From RH-AL1 sp050013235 (GTDB lineage Bacteria; Pseudomonadota; Alphaproteobacteria; Rhizobiales; Beijerinckiaceae), in assembly GCA_050013235.1 (NCBI GenBank), contig JBEKFQ010000138.1, positions 1 through 5,704 on the forward strand: a stretch of DNA of 5,704 bases, written 5' to 3'. The notes below the pieces were generated by a model that saw only the letters and a program-made list of their open reading frames with translations, ran no database searches and was not told the origin of the DNA. Positions 1 to 5,704 of this stretch are shown piece after piece (the first letter of the stretch is position 1; every line of letters starts with the position of its first letter). Made by a program: the position numbers and the translations under genes.

Positions 1-1088
1 ATCTCCCGGCGCAGATCAGGCGTTTCGAGCCGCTTCCGCACTAAGTCGAGAAGATAGTAGTCGAGGCCTACTGCGCCCCAAACCGTCCCAACCGAATAAT
101 CATTGGCCTCGCCAAGAGTGGACGCCGTATCCCAAGATACAATGGTGCGGTCAAAGCGTCCCGGCCGGTTTACATCCGTGAAATACCGCAGCCATTCGCG
201 CCGTATGATGTTGCCGCCAGGCGGCACAGGATCTTGTTGGTATTGAGCCTGGAACGTTAAGCTGCCTTGCGACCTGCGCACCTGTTCCAAAACGGCGAGC
301 GGCTCTCGATCGGCATGGAGAAGATCGCCTGCCCTGCGAACGTGGACATAACCCGCGTCATTACTAAGCTGATGGACACTATCCGCTTCGGCAATTGCCG
401 GAAGCGAGATCACCTCCCAGTCGTCGCGGGCAAGCACGTGACCCACGAGGTCATCCTGGTGAAGACGCTGCATGATGATGACGATTGCGCCCGCTCTCTT
501 ATCGTTGAGCCGCGTGACTAAGGTGTTGTCGTAGAATTCCGCGACGCGCCGGCGTTCGGCCTCCGAAAGTGCATCGATGCCTTTAATGGGATCATCGACG
601 ATGATCACGTCCGCGCCACGGCCGAGAATCCCGCCACCCGTGCCGGACGCATAGCAGGAGCCCATCCGCGTCGTCAGGAGTTCCATGTCACGAGGCCGCG
701 GCCCCACGAGTTGCATCGCGGGAAACAGCCCGTGGTAAAAGGGCTGCTGCGCGATCAAACGCCGGTCGATGGAAAATTTTCGCGCAAGATCATCTGTGTG
801 AGACACACAGATGATCTTTTTGCCCGGGTCGTGCCCCATGAGAAATAACGGCCACGCAACGCTTGTGACGATCGACTTTCCGGATCGCGGCGGGACGTTG
901 ATAATCAAACGCCGCAGTTCACCGTGCATGACACGCATCAATGCCCAGCAAAGATGCTCGTAGTGGCAATTCGAAAGGAACGGCGTGCCGGGTTCGAGTG
1001 TCGAGAAGGTCCACTCGACAAAGGCAAGAAGATCGCTCCTCAGCAGGGCCCTGGCAACTTGCCGCCTTTCACTCAGGGTCCTCATCAT
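1..1088 (-). CDS. terL: Phage terminase large subunit (ATPase and start of nuclease), 3' end beyond the left edge
   Basis: Motor ATPase and nuclease that pumps phage-type DNA into a procapsid and cuts it. My own translation of the minus strand gives 362 uninterrupted codons to the left edge. Walker A is PPRSGKS at residues 66-72, after strand LIINV. Walker B is VIIVDDP at 161-167. A coupling-type motif, IIMQRLHQDD, lies at 204-213. SWDTA at 318-322 looks like the first catalytic aspartate block of the RNase H-like nuclease; the later acidic residues lie beyond the edge. Two ATGs stand in tandem (1088 and 1085). GAGGAA at 1093-1098 lies 4 nt from the first and 7 nt from the second, so either may be used. 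The start overlaps the DUF5681 gene by 20 bp, which suggests translational coupling. The frame is intact over the visible part. It could belong to a prophage, a gene-transfer-agent-like particle or a remnant; no other virion gene is in the window. Confidence 0.93.
   Translation of the reverse strand, partial: MMRTLSERRQVARALLRSDLLAFVEWTFSTLEPGTPFLSNCHYEHLCWALMRVMHGELRRLIINVPPRSGKSIVTSVAWPLFLMGHDPGKKIICVSHTDDLARKFSIDRRLIAQQPFYHGLFPAMQLVGPRPRDMELLTTRMGSCYASGTGGGILGRGADVIIVDDPIKGIDALSEAERRRVAEFYDNTLVTRLNDKRAGAIVIIMQRLHQDDLVGHVLARDDWEVISLPAIAEADSVHQLSNDAGYVHVRRAGDLLHADREPLAVLEQVRRSQGSLTFQAQYQQDPVPPGGNIIRREWLRYFTDVNRPGRFDRTIVSWDTASTLGEANDYSVGTVWGAVGLDYYLLDLVRKRLETPDLRRE
786..818. repeat. Perfect 15-bp inverted repeat with 3-nt loop inside terL
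   Basis: The left arm AAGATCATCTGTGTG (786-800) pairs fully with 804-818 around the loop AGA (801-803). In terL it encodes the segment KIICVSHTDDL (about residues 91-101), which fits a normal TerL strand just after the Walker A helix, so the protein is not disrupted. On the plus strand the right arm runs into TTTTT (817-821), giving the form of an intrinsic terminator for antisense transcription. In the terL mRNA it would be a strong hairpin preceded by an A run. The structure is seen directly; any function is inference. Confidence 0.9.
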
Positions 1089-1566
1089 CTGGTTCCTCGC
1101 TTGCCGGCTTGATTATGATGCCGCGGCGGCGCGCTTCGCGTTCGAACTGCCGGTCGAGAATTTCGTCCAACAAGCCGCTGGCCTCGTCATCGAATTCTTG
1201 CAATCCTTCCGCCGGGGGCGCCTTCGATTGCACGTCGAGCTTCAACAAATTTATCGCAATAGAAGGGGCTTTTAATCCGGTATACCAAAGTGAGTATATC
1301 AACGCGTCCCGTCTAGTTTTCGCATCCGGAAAACCTGGGATAACGAAGGAAAGCTTCTCATCCAAAATCTCGGATAGAGTATTGCCAGGGCGTGGCTTCG
1401 GCTTCGGTGGTCTCCCTTTGGGATTGGGACTCCGGCCAGGTTTGAAACGCCCATTGGCATCCCGCCCGGAATTGCCATCACCTTCATTGTTGAGCCAACC
1501 ATCGGCGCCGGGCGGATCGCCTTCGCCTGCGGAGCTTTGGATCGGGGGAATTTTTCTGCGGGCCAT
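1069..1566 (-). CDS. DUF5681 domain protein, candidate terminase partner
   Basis: Protein of 165 aa. Residues 39-54 carry the DUF5681 signature GRFKPGRSPNPKGRPP, a basic Gly/Pro-rich segment. A helical domain follows at about 62-112 (NTLSEILDEKL, then TRRDALIYSLWYTGLKA), then an acidic C-terminal tail (EEPDDEDPE). Its first 38 residues look disordered. I chose the start at 1566 because AAGGAGG lies just upstream at 1572-1578; the frame is open further upstream, but that part overlaps the methyltransferase and looks like shadow sequence. The function of DUF5681 is not established as far as I know. Its place directly before terL, overlapping it by 20 bp, fits a small-terminase-like or DNA-recognition role, but that is inference. 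No classical small-terminase helix-turn-helix is obvious. Confidence 0.85.
   Translation of the reverse strand: MARRKIPPIQSSAGEGDPPGADGWLNNEGDGNSGRDANGRFKPGRSPNPKGRPPKPKPRPGNTLSEILDEKLSFVIPGFPDAKTRRDALIYSLWYTGLKAPSIAINLLKLDVQSKAPPAEGLQEFDDEASGLLDEILDRQFEREARRRGIIIKPASEEPDDEDPE
1093..1098 (-). promoter_or_regulatory. Ribosome binding site of terL
   Basis: GAGGAA read on the minus strand, 4 nt before the ATG at 1088 and 7 nt before the ATG at 1085. It lies inside the last codons of the DUF5681 gene, so terL translation is probably coupled to that gene. The spacing slightly favours the second ATG. Confidence 0.6.
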
Positions 1567-1571
1567 GTCAG

Positions 1572-1578
1572 CCTCCTT
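1572..1578 (-). promoter_or_regulatory. Strong ribosome binding site of the DUF5681 gene
   Basis: AAGGAGG on the minus strand, 5 nt before the ATG at 1566. It decides the DUF5681 start. The TAA stop of the upstream methyltransferase (1577-1579) overlaps it, a sign of a tightly packed operon. Confidence 0.85.
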
Positions 1579-3007
1579 ACAACGAAGTTGGCACGGGCGA
1601 CGACGAGGGCGCCGCAGCGTCCTGATGGCTCCGTTGGCGAGCGAGAGTTTCGAATGTGAGGCCCGTCGCTTCATGCCGCGCGGGCTGCCCGGTCAGGGCC
1701 TCCATGCGCCGTATCGCGACATCGATATAAATGGGATCCAGCTCGATGGCACGGCCAATGCGGCCGGTCCGGTGAGCCGCCAGAAGTGTTGTGCCAGAAC
1801 CGCCAAATGGGTCGAGAACGATTCCGCCGGGATGGGACGTATCGAGCAGAGCGTCCATTATGAGACTGACGGGCTTGACGGTCGGATGAAGAGCGAGTGC
1901 CTCTTTGCGACCCTTACCAAACTGCGCCAATCCCGGGGCTTGCCAAAGCGTTGTCCGATTGCGGCCATGCTTGCCGAGCTGGATATTGTCGATATGGGGC
2001 CCTTTGCCCCATTTCGTGATCACCACGAACTCACCCTGCTGCCGATATGGCGATCCCATGCCGCCGCCGCCTTTGTCCCAAAACACGAGCGACTTCTGCT
2101 CTAATCCGGCGCCGCGAAGTGCCTGCAACAATGCAAGCATCCCGCGCCAATCGATGAAAATATCGACGATGGCACCGTCTGCGATGAAGGGGGTCATGGC
2201 CGCCAGAAAGCTTTCAAAGAAAGCTTGCGCTTCAGTTGCGGTCATTCCCGAGCCTTCGACGAATTCGTCGTGGCTGTGGCTGACGTGGCCCTTGATCGCG
2301 CAGCCGTATGGCGGATCAGCAATCACCATTTGGGCCTTCGCAGAACCGAGAAGCACTTCGTAGCTCATGGACTCGCGAGCGCTGGCACATAGAAGTTTAT
2401 GGCCTCCGCCAAATTCCCAGAGGTCGCCAAGGCGCGAGACTGCTGTCTTCGTCGGTTTGAGCAAAGATTCCGGCTCGTCCGCGGCGCTTTCGCCTATGCC
2501 TGTAATAAGCCGGTCGAACTCCGGCATTGTGAAACCAGTAAAATCGAGAAGCAGCGGATCGATAGCAAAAATCTCTGCGAGCTCGGCCCCTAGAGCGTCC
2601 GGGTCCCATTCGCTACTTTCTGCAATCTTATTGAGTGACAGCCGCAGCGCTCTGATCTCAACCGGAGACAGATCATCCACGATGATAGTGGGAATGGTAT
2701 CGTAGCCGAGGCTTTTGCAGGCGGCTGCAATCTCGTGTCCATCAATTATCTCTCCGGCGCGAGTCGCCAGCACAGGAAGCCTGCAACCGAGCCGCCCTAT
2801 ACTGGCTTTGAGCTGTGCGGCATATTTTTTACCCCGCCGCCGAAGCTGGCGGCTTGCAGGCTTTAAAGAAGAAATAGGTTGATAAGTGATGACGAGGCGA
2901 GGACCAACTGGGACACCACCGGTCGCCTCAGGAGTTCTAACAACGGTCGTGGCGGAACGCGGTGATATAGTGCGGGTGCGCACGAGTGACTTTGGCAGTA
3001 CAGACAT
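1577..3007 (-). CDS. ParB-like domain/DNA methyltransferase (beta class, N6-adenine or N4-cytosine)
   Basis: Protein of 476 aa that should transfer a methyl group from S-adenosylmethionine to an exocyclic amino group in DNA. The N-terminal part (about 40-170) is a ParB/sulfiredoxin-like domain with IIDGHEIAAACKSLGY at 87-102. The methyltransferase part (about 190-440) has motif IV DPPYG at 231-235, HPTVKPV at 374-380, the SAM-binding DPFGGSGTT at 399-407 and IELDPIY at 421-427. Motif IV before the SAM motif is the beta-class order. DPPY is common in adenine methylases but does not exclude N4-cytosine. I chose the ATG at 3007 because GGAG lies 5 nt upstream; an ATG at 3067 would add 20 residues but has only a weak site. 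No restriction endonuclease gene is visible, so it looks like an orphan methylase. Similar ParB-methylases often precede terminases in prophages, where they may protect the element's DNA. The target sequence cannot be read from the sequence. Confidence 0.9.
   Translation of the reverse strand: MSVLPKSLVRTRTISPRSATTVVRTPEATGGVPVGPRLVITYQPISSLKPASRQLRRRGKKYAAQLKASIGRLGCRLPVLATRAGEIIDGHEIAAACKSLGYDTIPTIIVDDLSPVEIRALRLSLNKIAESSEWDPDALGAELAEIFAIDPLLLDFTGFTMPEFDRLITGIGESAADEPESLLKPTKTAVSRLGDLWEFGGGHKLLCASARESMSYEVLLGSAKAQMVIADPPYGCAIKGHVSHSHDEFVEGSGMTATEAQAFFESFLAAMTPFIADGAIVDIFIDWRGMLALLQALRGAGLEQKSLVFWDKGGGGMGSPYRQQGEFVVITKWGKGPHIDNIQLGKHGRNRTTLWQAPGLAQFGKGRKEALALHPTVKPVSLIMDALLDTSHPGGIVLDPFGGSGTTLLAAHRTGRIGRAIELDPIYIDVAIRRMEALTGQPARHEATGLTFETLARQRSHQDAAAPSSSPVPTSL
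2205..2226. repeat. Short direct and inverted repeat inside the methyltransferase gene
   Basis: AGAAAGCTT occurs at 2205-2213 and again at 2218-2226. AAGCTTTC (2208-2215) also pairs with GAAAGCTT (2219-2226) around a 3-nt loop. It encodes the repeated Phe/Ser segment ASFFESFLA in mirror-like codons. It is probably a coding coincidence. Confidence 0.6.
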
Positions 3008-3012
3008 TTCAT

Positions 3013-3016
3013 CTCC
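3013..3016 (-). promoter_or_regulatory. Ribosome binding site that decides the methyltransferase start
   Basis: GGAG on the minus strand, 5 nt before the ATG at 3007. The alternative upstream ATG at 3067 has only GGA at a loose distance, so 3007 is preferred. Confidence 0.6.
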
Positions 3017-3100
3017 AGGAGTTGCACGGAAACCGCGCACTGCTTTGCGTTCACGACGGACTGTCATGAGCGGATTCCGGGGGTTGATTGCCTCTGCTGG

Positions 3101-3115
3101 GGCGGTGAAACCGCC
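3101..3115. repeat. Perfect hairpin in the methyltransferase leader
   Basis: GGCGGT (3101-3106) and ACCGCC (3110-3115) form a 6-bp GC-rich stem with a 3-nt loop, 93 nt upstream of the chosen start and downstream of the candidate promoter. No T run follows on either strand, so it is not a standard terminator. It could be an operator or an mRNA leader element. Confidence 0.5.
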
Positions 3116-3134
3116 TCAAAATGCTGCAATGACA

Positions 3135-3164
3135 TGCATAAGTTTCTGCGATATAACTAGTCAA
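3135..3164 (-). promoter_or_regulatory. Candidate sigma-70-type promoter of the methyltransferase-DUF5681-terL operon
   Basis: On the minus strand TTGACT (3159-3164, five of six consensus bases) is followed after 18 nt by TATGCA (3135-3140), a weak -10. A transcript from here would have a leader of roughly 120 nt containing the hairpin at 3101-3115. The call rests on the -35 and on position only. Confidence 0.35.
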
Positions 3165-3293
3165 GGCCCAGAGAGCGCCTTCAGGCAATTTTCCATAAGA
3201 AAATACGACAAAAACCTCCACGACAACCCGTAGAGCTGATTCTTTGTCAAGTATTGAACGGCACCGACGCCCTCGTGTTATTTCTCCACCGTA

Positions 3294-3337
3294 CCTGTTT
3301 CCTTCCTGTTTGCCACCTGTTTAGAACCTGTTACTGA
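3294..3337. repeat. Four direct repeats of CCTGTT(T) at exact 11-bp spacing
   Basis: CCTGTT starts at 3294, 3305, 3316 and 3327. The first three copies read CCTGTTT and the fourth CCTGTTA. The four bases between copies differ (CCTT, GCCA, AGAA), so the hexamer/heptamer is what is conserved. One copy per helical turn on one DNA face is typical of cooperative protein-binding sites such as iterons or tandem operators. Alphaproteobacterial LexA boxes (GTTC-N7-GTTC) share the 11-bp geometry; here the matching core is GTTT-N7-GTTT, one base off per half site. The binding protein is unknown. Confidence 0.85.
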
Positions 3338-3414
3338 CACGGTGTTTAAAAGGCAATTTCCTTACTAACTCCATGAAAAGGTGCATGATGCAGGGCGAGA
3401 CGGAAGCCACCAAA

Positions 3415-3446
3415 CCTGTTTTGAGAAAAATAACAGGCTTAACAGG
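3415..3446. repeat. Second cluster of the same hexamer in mixed orientation
   Basis: CCTGTT at 3415-3420 faces AACAGG at 3432-3437 across 11 nt, and another AACAGG lies at 3441-3446. The copy at 3415 is 88 bp (8 x 11) beyond the start of the fourth unit of the main array, so it keeps the same helical phase. The facing pair could also form a 6-bp hairpin. Confidence 0.65.
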
Positions 3447-3457
3447 CGGAGACCCGT

Positions 3458-3664
3458 TCAGCGGGACTGCGTCCACCACCAAGCAGTTTTGTTATTTATA
3501 CGAGATTTCCAACTTTCCTGAAAGCTCCTTTTATATCCGATAGTTATTACCGATCCGCGGTCTCTGATGGCGTGATTTCCCGGTCTCAAGGGGGCGTTTA
3601 GGCTGAATCCGTCCTTAGTCTCTGGCGTGGATTTCTGCGCTTCCGCGGCCTTGATGCTTTTCAT
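3458..3664 (-). CDS. Possible small ORF or gene remnant, 68 aa, unrecognised
   Basis: The ATG at 3664 is preceded by GAGGTGG about 9 nt upstream, a reasonable ribosome binding site. The first half (MKSIKAAEAQKSTPETKD...) uses mostly G or C at third codon positions like the neighbouring genes. The second half loses this bias and ends in an odd WWW-rich tail, as if a real gene had been cut or had decayed. I recognise no domain. The frame can be extended to a TTG at 3736 without a convincing start. It may well be non-coding. Confidence 0.15.
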   Translation of the reverse strand: MKSIKAAEAQKSTPETKDGFSLNAPLRPGNHAIRDRGSVITIGYKRSFQESWKSRINNKTAWWWTQSR

Positions 3665-3822
3665 GATGACGAACCACCTCGGGTCATGCATCGAGCTGAC
3701 GCTCAGGCCATGGATCGCACTGCCTGGACCACTCAAATAAATAGCCAGGTGGTTTTACACGCGCCGGCCCACCGGCATCAGCGAAGCTGAGATGCGGACC
3801 TGTTCCGTGATTTGATGCCAGA

Positions 3823-5443
3823 TCAAGCTGGCCGGGAAAGCCCAATGGTTCGCCATTGATCGTGCCAATTCGCGGGCGAACCGATCAGACGCTTGCTGCT
3901 GATGCCGCGCGGCAGGTTGCCATGAAGCGCTGCTTTGACAAGTTTGGGATCGAGAAACGCGAGCGACAGCATCAAGCGGATCGCGCGCTCTGATTTATGT
4001 TCGCGCGCCGCGATGATGCTTGTTGTTGTCCCGCCGAGGATCTCCCGCAACCATGCCCTGCCCTGAGCGATCGAACGGATGAGTCTTTGTTGCTCGTCAT
4101 ATTCGATAGGCTTGATGTAATCGGAGCCATTCGCGGGCAGGACGATCTCACGCCGCCGTTTATGGGGATTATAGACATAGGGCACCAAGATGCGCCGCCG
4201 AGCGTCGAGGGTATCCGATGCATCATCGTTTTCATCTGCAGCCACGGATGCACTAACGTTATCAGCCTCCGTAATCGCCACAGAGGTTTCGCGCTGCTGC
4301 GGATTTCTTTTCCGTTCAATCCAAGACAATTCGAGGGTTCGATCGCAAACGTCAACGCGCAAGCCGATGATGCCGAACTGTTCGATCCTGCTTTGTCCGT
4401 CGCTATCCATGCTGATCAGTGCCAGCTTACGAAGGTTCTCTAGAACGATCGTTTCGATCTCTTGGGCCGGCAAGCGGATGATCATACCGGCTTCCTTTTT
4501 GCGCCCTTGCGCAATGGCGGCCGTGACGTAGTAGCGATAGCGCACTCCCTTCTTGGTGGTGTGGCTAGGGCTCATAAGTTGTCCGCAGGCATCGAAGAGA
4601 CGCCCGGTCAGCAAAGCGCCGCTCTTTCCTTTGCGCATATCCTTTCGATTAAGGTTCTGGGCAAGCAGCGTCTGTACCGCCTCGAACAATTCAATGCTGA
4701 TGATCGGGGTATGATCGCTTTGATAACTGACCTTCCGATGATTGATCTCCCCGAGGTAAAGACGGTTCTTGAGGATATACGATAAGGGACCGTTGGTGAG
4801 GGGAACGCCGCCAATGCTCCGGCCGGAGGAAAGATTCCTAATTCGAGTAAGAATGCGTTTCTCTGAGAGATCGCGCTGTAGAGCGGGCAAGGATCCAAGT
4901 TCGAGGTAGCGTTGGAAGATGAGGCGCACCATTCCCACCTCATCCTCGTCGATCAGCAATTTGCGATTTTCGACCCGGTAGCCCAGCGGGACGACCCCGC
5001 CCATCCAAATCCCCTTCTTCTTCGAGGCTGCGATCTTGTCCCTGATCCGCTCCCCCAGTCACTTCCCGTTCGAATTGGGCGAAGGACAGCAACACATTGA
5101 GGGTGAGACGGCCCATGCTCGACGTGGTGTTAAAACTCTGCGTCACCGAGACAAAGGACACTTTGTTCGCATCGAAGACTTCGACCAGTTTGGCAAAGTC
5201 GGCCAGCGAGCGGGTGAGCCGGTCGACCTTATAGACCACGATCACGTCGATCCGGTTTTGAGCGAGATCGATGAGCAGTTTTTGGAGCGCGGGACGCTCC
5301 ATGCTGCCGCCGGAAAAGCCTCCATCGTCATAGCGCTCGCGATGGAGCTTCCAGCCTTCATGGGCTTGGCTCTTGATATAGGCTTCGGCCGCTTCACGCT
5401 GGGCATGAAGAGAATTGAAGTCTTGCTCGAGCCCTGAATCGCT
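3823..5443 (-). pseudogene. Large serine recombinase, inactivated (N-terminus lost, frameshifted)
   Basis: Site-specific recombinase of the resolvase/invertase superfamily, the kind that moves integrative elements. The visible resolvase domain starts at GLEQDFNSLHAQREAAEAYI, has the active-site arginine segment YKVDRLTRS, and reaches LLSFAQFEREVTG. There the frame breaks. The rest continues in another frame: RIRDKIAASKKKGIW, then a recombinase domain (VPLGYRVENRKLL to FEAVQTLL), a ribbon-like region around LLTGRLFDACGQLMSP with a single cysteine instead of a zinc-binding set, and a C-terminal helix-turn-helix-like part (IIAAREHKSERAIRLMLSLAFL) ending at 3823. Removing one base at 5052-5056 restores about 540 aa, close to family length. 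The usual start, with Y-x-R-x-S carrying the nucleophilic serine, is absent: GSKVASDSGLE stands where YTRKSSEEGLE-like sequence is expected, and no other frame supplies it. The fragment from the ATG at 5004 alone (393 aa) would lack the catalytic domain. Confidence 0.88.
5052..5056 (-). other. Frameshift site in the recombinase (five-base homopolymer)
   Basis: GGGGG on the minus strand (CCCCC on plus). With four G the codons read ACT GGG GAG CGG ATC AGG, giving the family-typical REVTGERIR. With five, the frame shifts to VTGGADQG and stops at 4940. It is one extra base, either a real indel or a homopolymer sequencing error. No slippery heptamer or following structure suggests programmed frameshifting. 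Confidence 0.85.
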
Positions 5444-5704
5444 CGCTACCTTAGAGCCCTGCCCCGCGACTTTTTCAGCCCGGTTCTTCTTTCCCTCCGC
5501 AATCTTATCCCGCAGACCGAAGAACCTTGGCCCATTCCACCGTGTGCTAGTGATCGCAAAGGCCACCTTGCTCAAACTATCATAGGTCTTGCCATTCCAG
5601 CCAAAGCCCTCGTCCATCACCATGACGCGATGCAGGACACCGGCGTGCTCGCGAGCCAACAAAGTACCAGGCCGGAGAAGGCGTCCGGCATTCGTTCCGC
5701 GCCG
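5444..5704 (-). CDS. DUF2924 protein, C-terminal part, 5' end beyond the right edge, fused in frame to the recombinase remnant
   Basis: The open frame enters from the right edge with LLRPGTLLAREHAGVLHRVM, followed by DEGFGWNGKTYDSLSKVAFA and ITSTRWNGPRFFGLRD. This is the conserved C-terminal half of DUF2924, a small protein of unknown function typically encoded immediately upstream of alphaproteobacterial serine recombinases. Normally DUF2924 should stop shortly after FFGLRD. Here no stop occurs: a Lys-rich linker (KIAEGKKNRAEKVAGQGSKVA, about 5444-5506) leads straight into the recombinase at SDSGLEQ, and the frame stays open to 4940. A GGAGGG just upstream in the linker region could be the relic of the recombinase ribosome binding site. 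A deletion joining the two genes is the simplest explanation. The exact boundary is uncertain by some 20 codons. Confidence 0.8.

Larger units (their letters stand above)
3008..3822. other. Gene-poor intergenic region between the recombinase remnant and the methyltransferase operon
   Basis: About 0.8 kb with no recognisable protein on either strand. It is visibly richer in A and T than its flanks, most clearly at 3180-3380 and 3480-3550. It contains a candidate promoter (3135-3164), a leader hairpin (3101-3115), an AT-rich 6-bp inverted repeat ATTTTC/GAAAAT (3188-3204), the CCTGTT array (3294-3337), a second CCTGTT/AACAGG cluster (3415-3446), and an imperfect hairpin just after the recombinase stop (3775-3795) with no T run. 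A consensus -35 TTGACA is present on the minus strand at 3245-3250, but no acceptable -10 follows it. No tRNA or convincing attachment site was seen. Confidence 0.7.

Noticed and set aside
941..2104. Long plus-strand open frame of 387 codons
   Set aside because: It lies antisense to terL, DUF5681 and the methyltransferase, all of which have clear motifs. Its translation is low-complexity and Ser/Arg-rich, as expected of a GC-rich shadow frame.
3245..3250. Perfect TTGACA -35 on the minus strand
   Set aside because: No acceptable -10 lies 15-19 nt downstream, so it was not called as a promoter.
3294..3446. CRISPR array
   Set aside because: The repeat unit is only 6-7 bp with 4-bp gaps; there are no spacers of CRISPR length and no cas genes.
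3388..3543. Plus-strand small frame of 51 aa after AAAAGG, starting MQGETEATK
   Set aside because: The ribosome site and spacing are acceptable, but third-position GC is not biased, no domain is recognised, it contains the second CCTGTT/AACAGG cluster, and it overlaps the opposite-strand candidate. It cannot be supported as a gene.
3723..3753. CCTGG/CCAGG and ACCAC/GTGGT pairs that could form a pseudoknot-like fold
   Set aside because: Two 5-bp stems in 31 nt are weak evidence without covariation data, and no neighbouring gene needs such an element.
3775..3795. Imperfect hairpin just after the recombinase stop as a terminator
   Set aside because: The stem is bulged and no T run follows in the direction of transcription.
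5040..5060. Programmed ribosomal frameshift in the recombinase
   Set aside because: A single G5 run lacks a classic slippery heptamer and downstream structure, and the missing catalytic serine already points to a dead gene.

Overview
The window looks like a piece of alphaproteobacterial chromosome carrying prophage or integrative-element material. The evidence is a DUF2924 plus large serine recombinase pair of the type common in Hyphomicrobiales and Rhodospirillales, a DUF5681 protein, and GC-rich codon use. Genus cannot be decided from the sequence. Every gene I can support lies on the minus strand, so gene order reads from the right edge to the left edge.

Right part (about 3823-5704): the 3' end of a DUF2924 gene enters from the right edge. 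It runs in frame, with no stop, into a large serine recombinase that lacks the N-terminal block with the catalytic serine. The recombinase is broken again by one extra base in a run of five C (plus strand) at 5052-5056. Recombination by this copy should be dead unless the lesions are sequence errors.

Middle (3008-3822): about 0.8 kb without a convincing gene and visibly more AT-rich than its flanks. It holds a candidate minus-strand promoter, a hairpin in the putative leader, and the most regular structure in the window: four direct CCTGTT copies at exactly 11-bp spacing (3294-3332), with three more copies in mixed orientation at 3415-3446. This looks like an array of protein-binding sites (operator, iteron-like, or packaging-site-like).

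Left part (1-3007): a compact minus-strand operon. First comes a ParB-like/beta-class DNA methyltransferase (476 aa), whose stop codon lies inside the ribosome binding site of the next gene. Next is a DUF5681 protein (165 aa), which overlaps by 20 bp the start of a phage-type terminase large subunit (TerL; 362 codons present, cut by the left edge). Tight spacing and overlap imply co-expression. I infer a DNA-modification and DNA-packaging module, with DUF5681 a candidate packaging partner. Inside the terL coding sequence is a perfect 15-bp inverted repeat with a 3-nt loop, far beyond chance expectation, followed by a T run on the plus strand.

The least explained items are the 11-bp phased array, the perfect hairpin inside terL, and the in-frame DUF2924/recombinase join that removes the catalytic serine.
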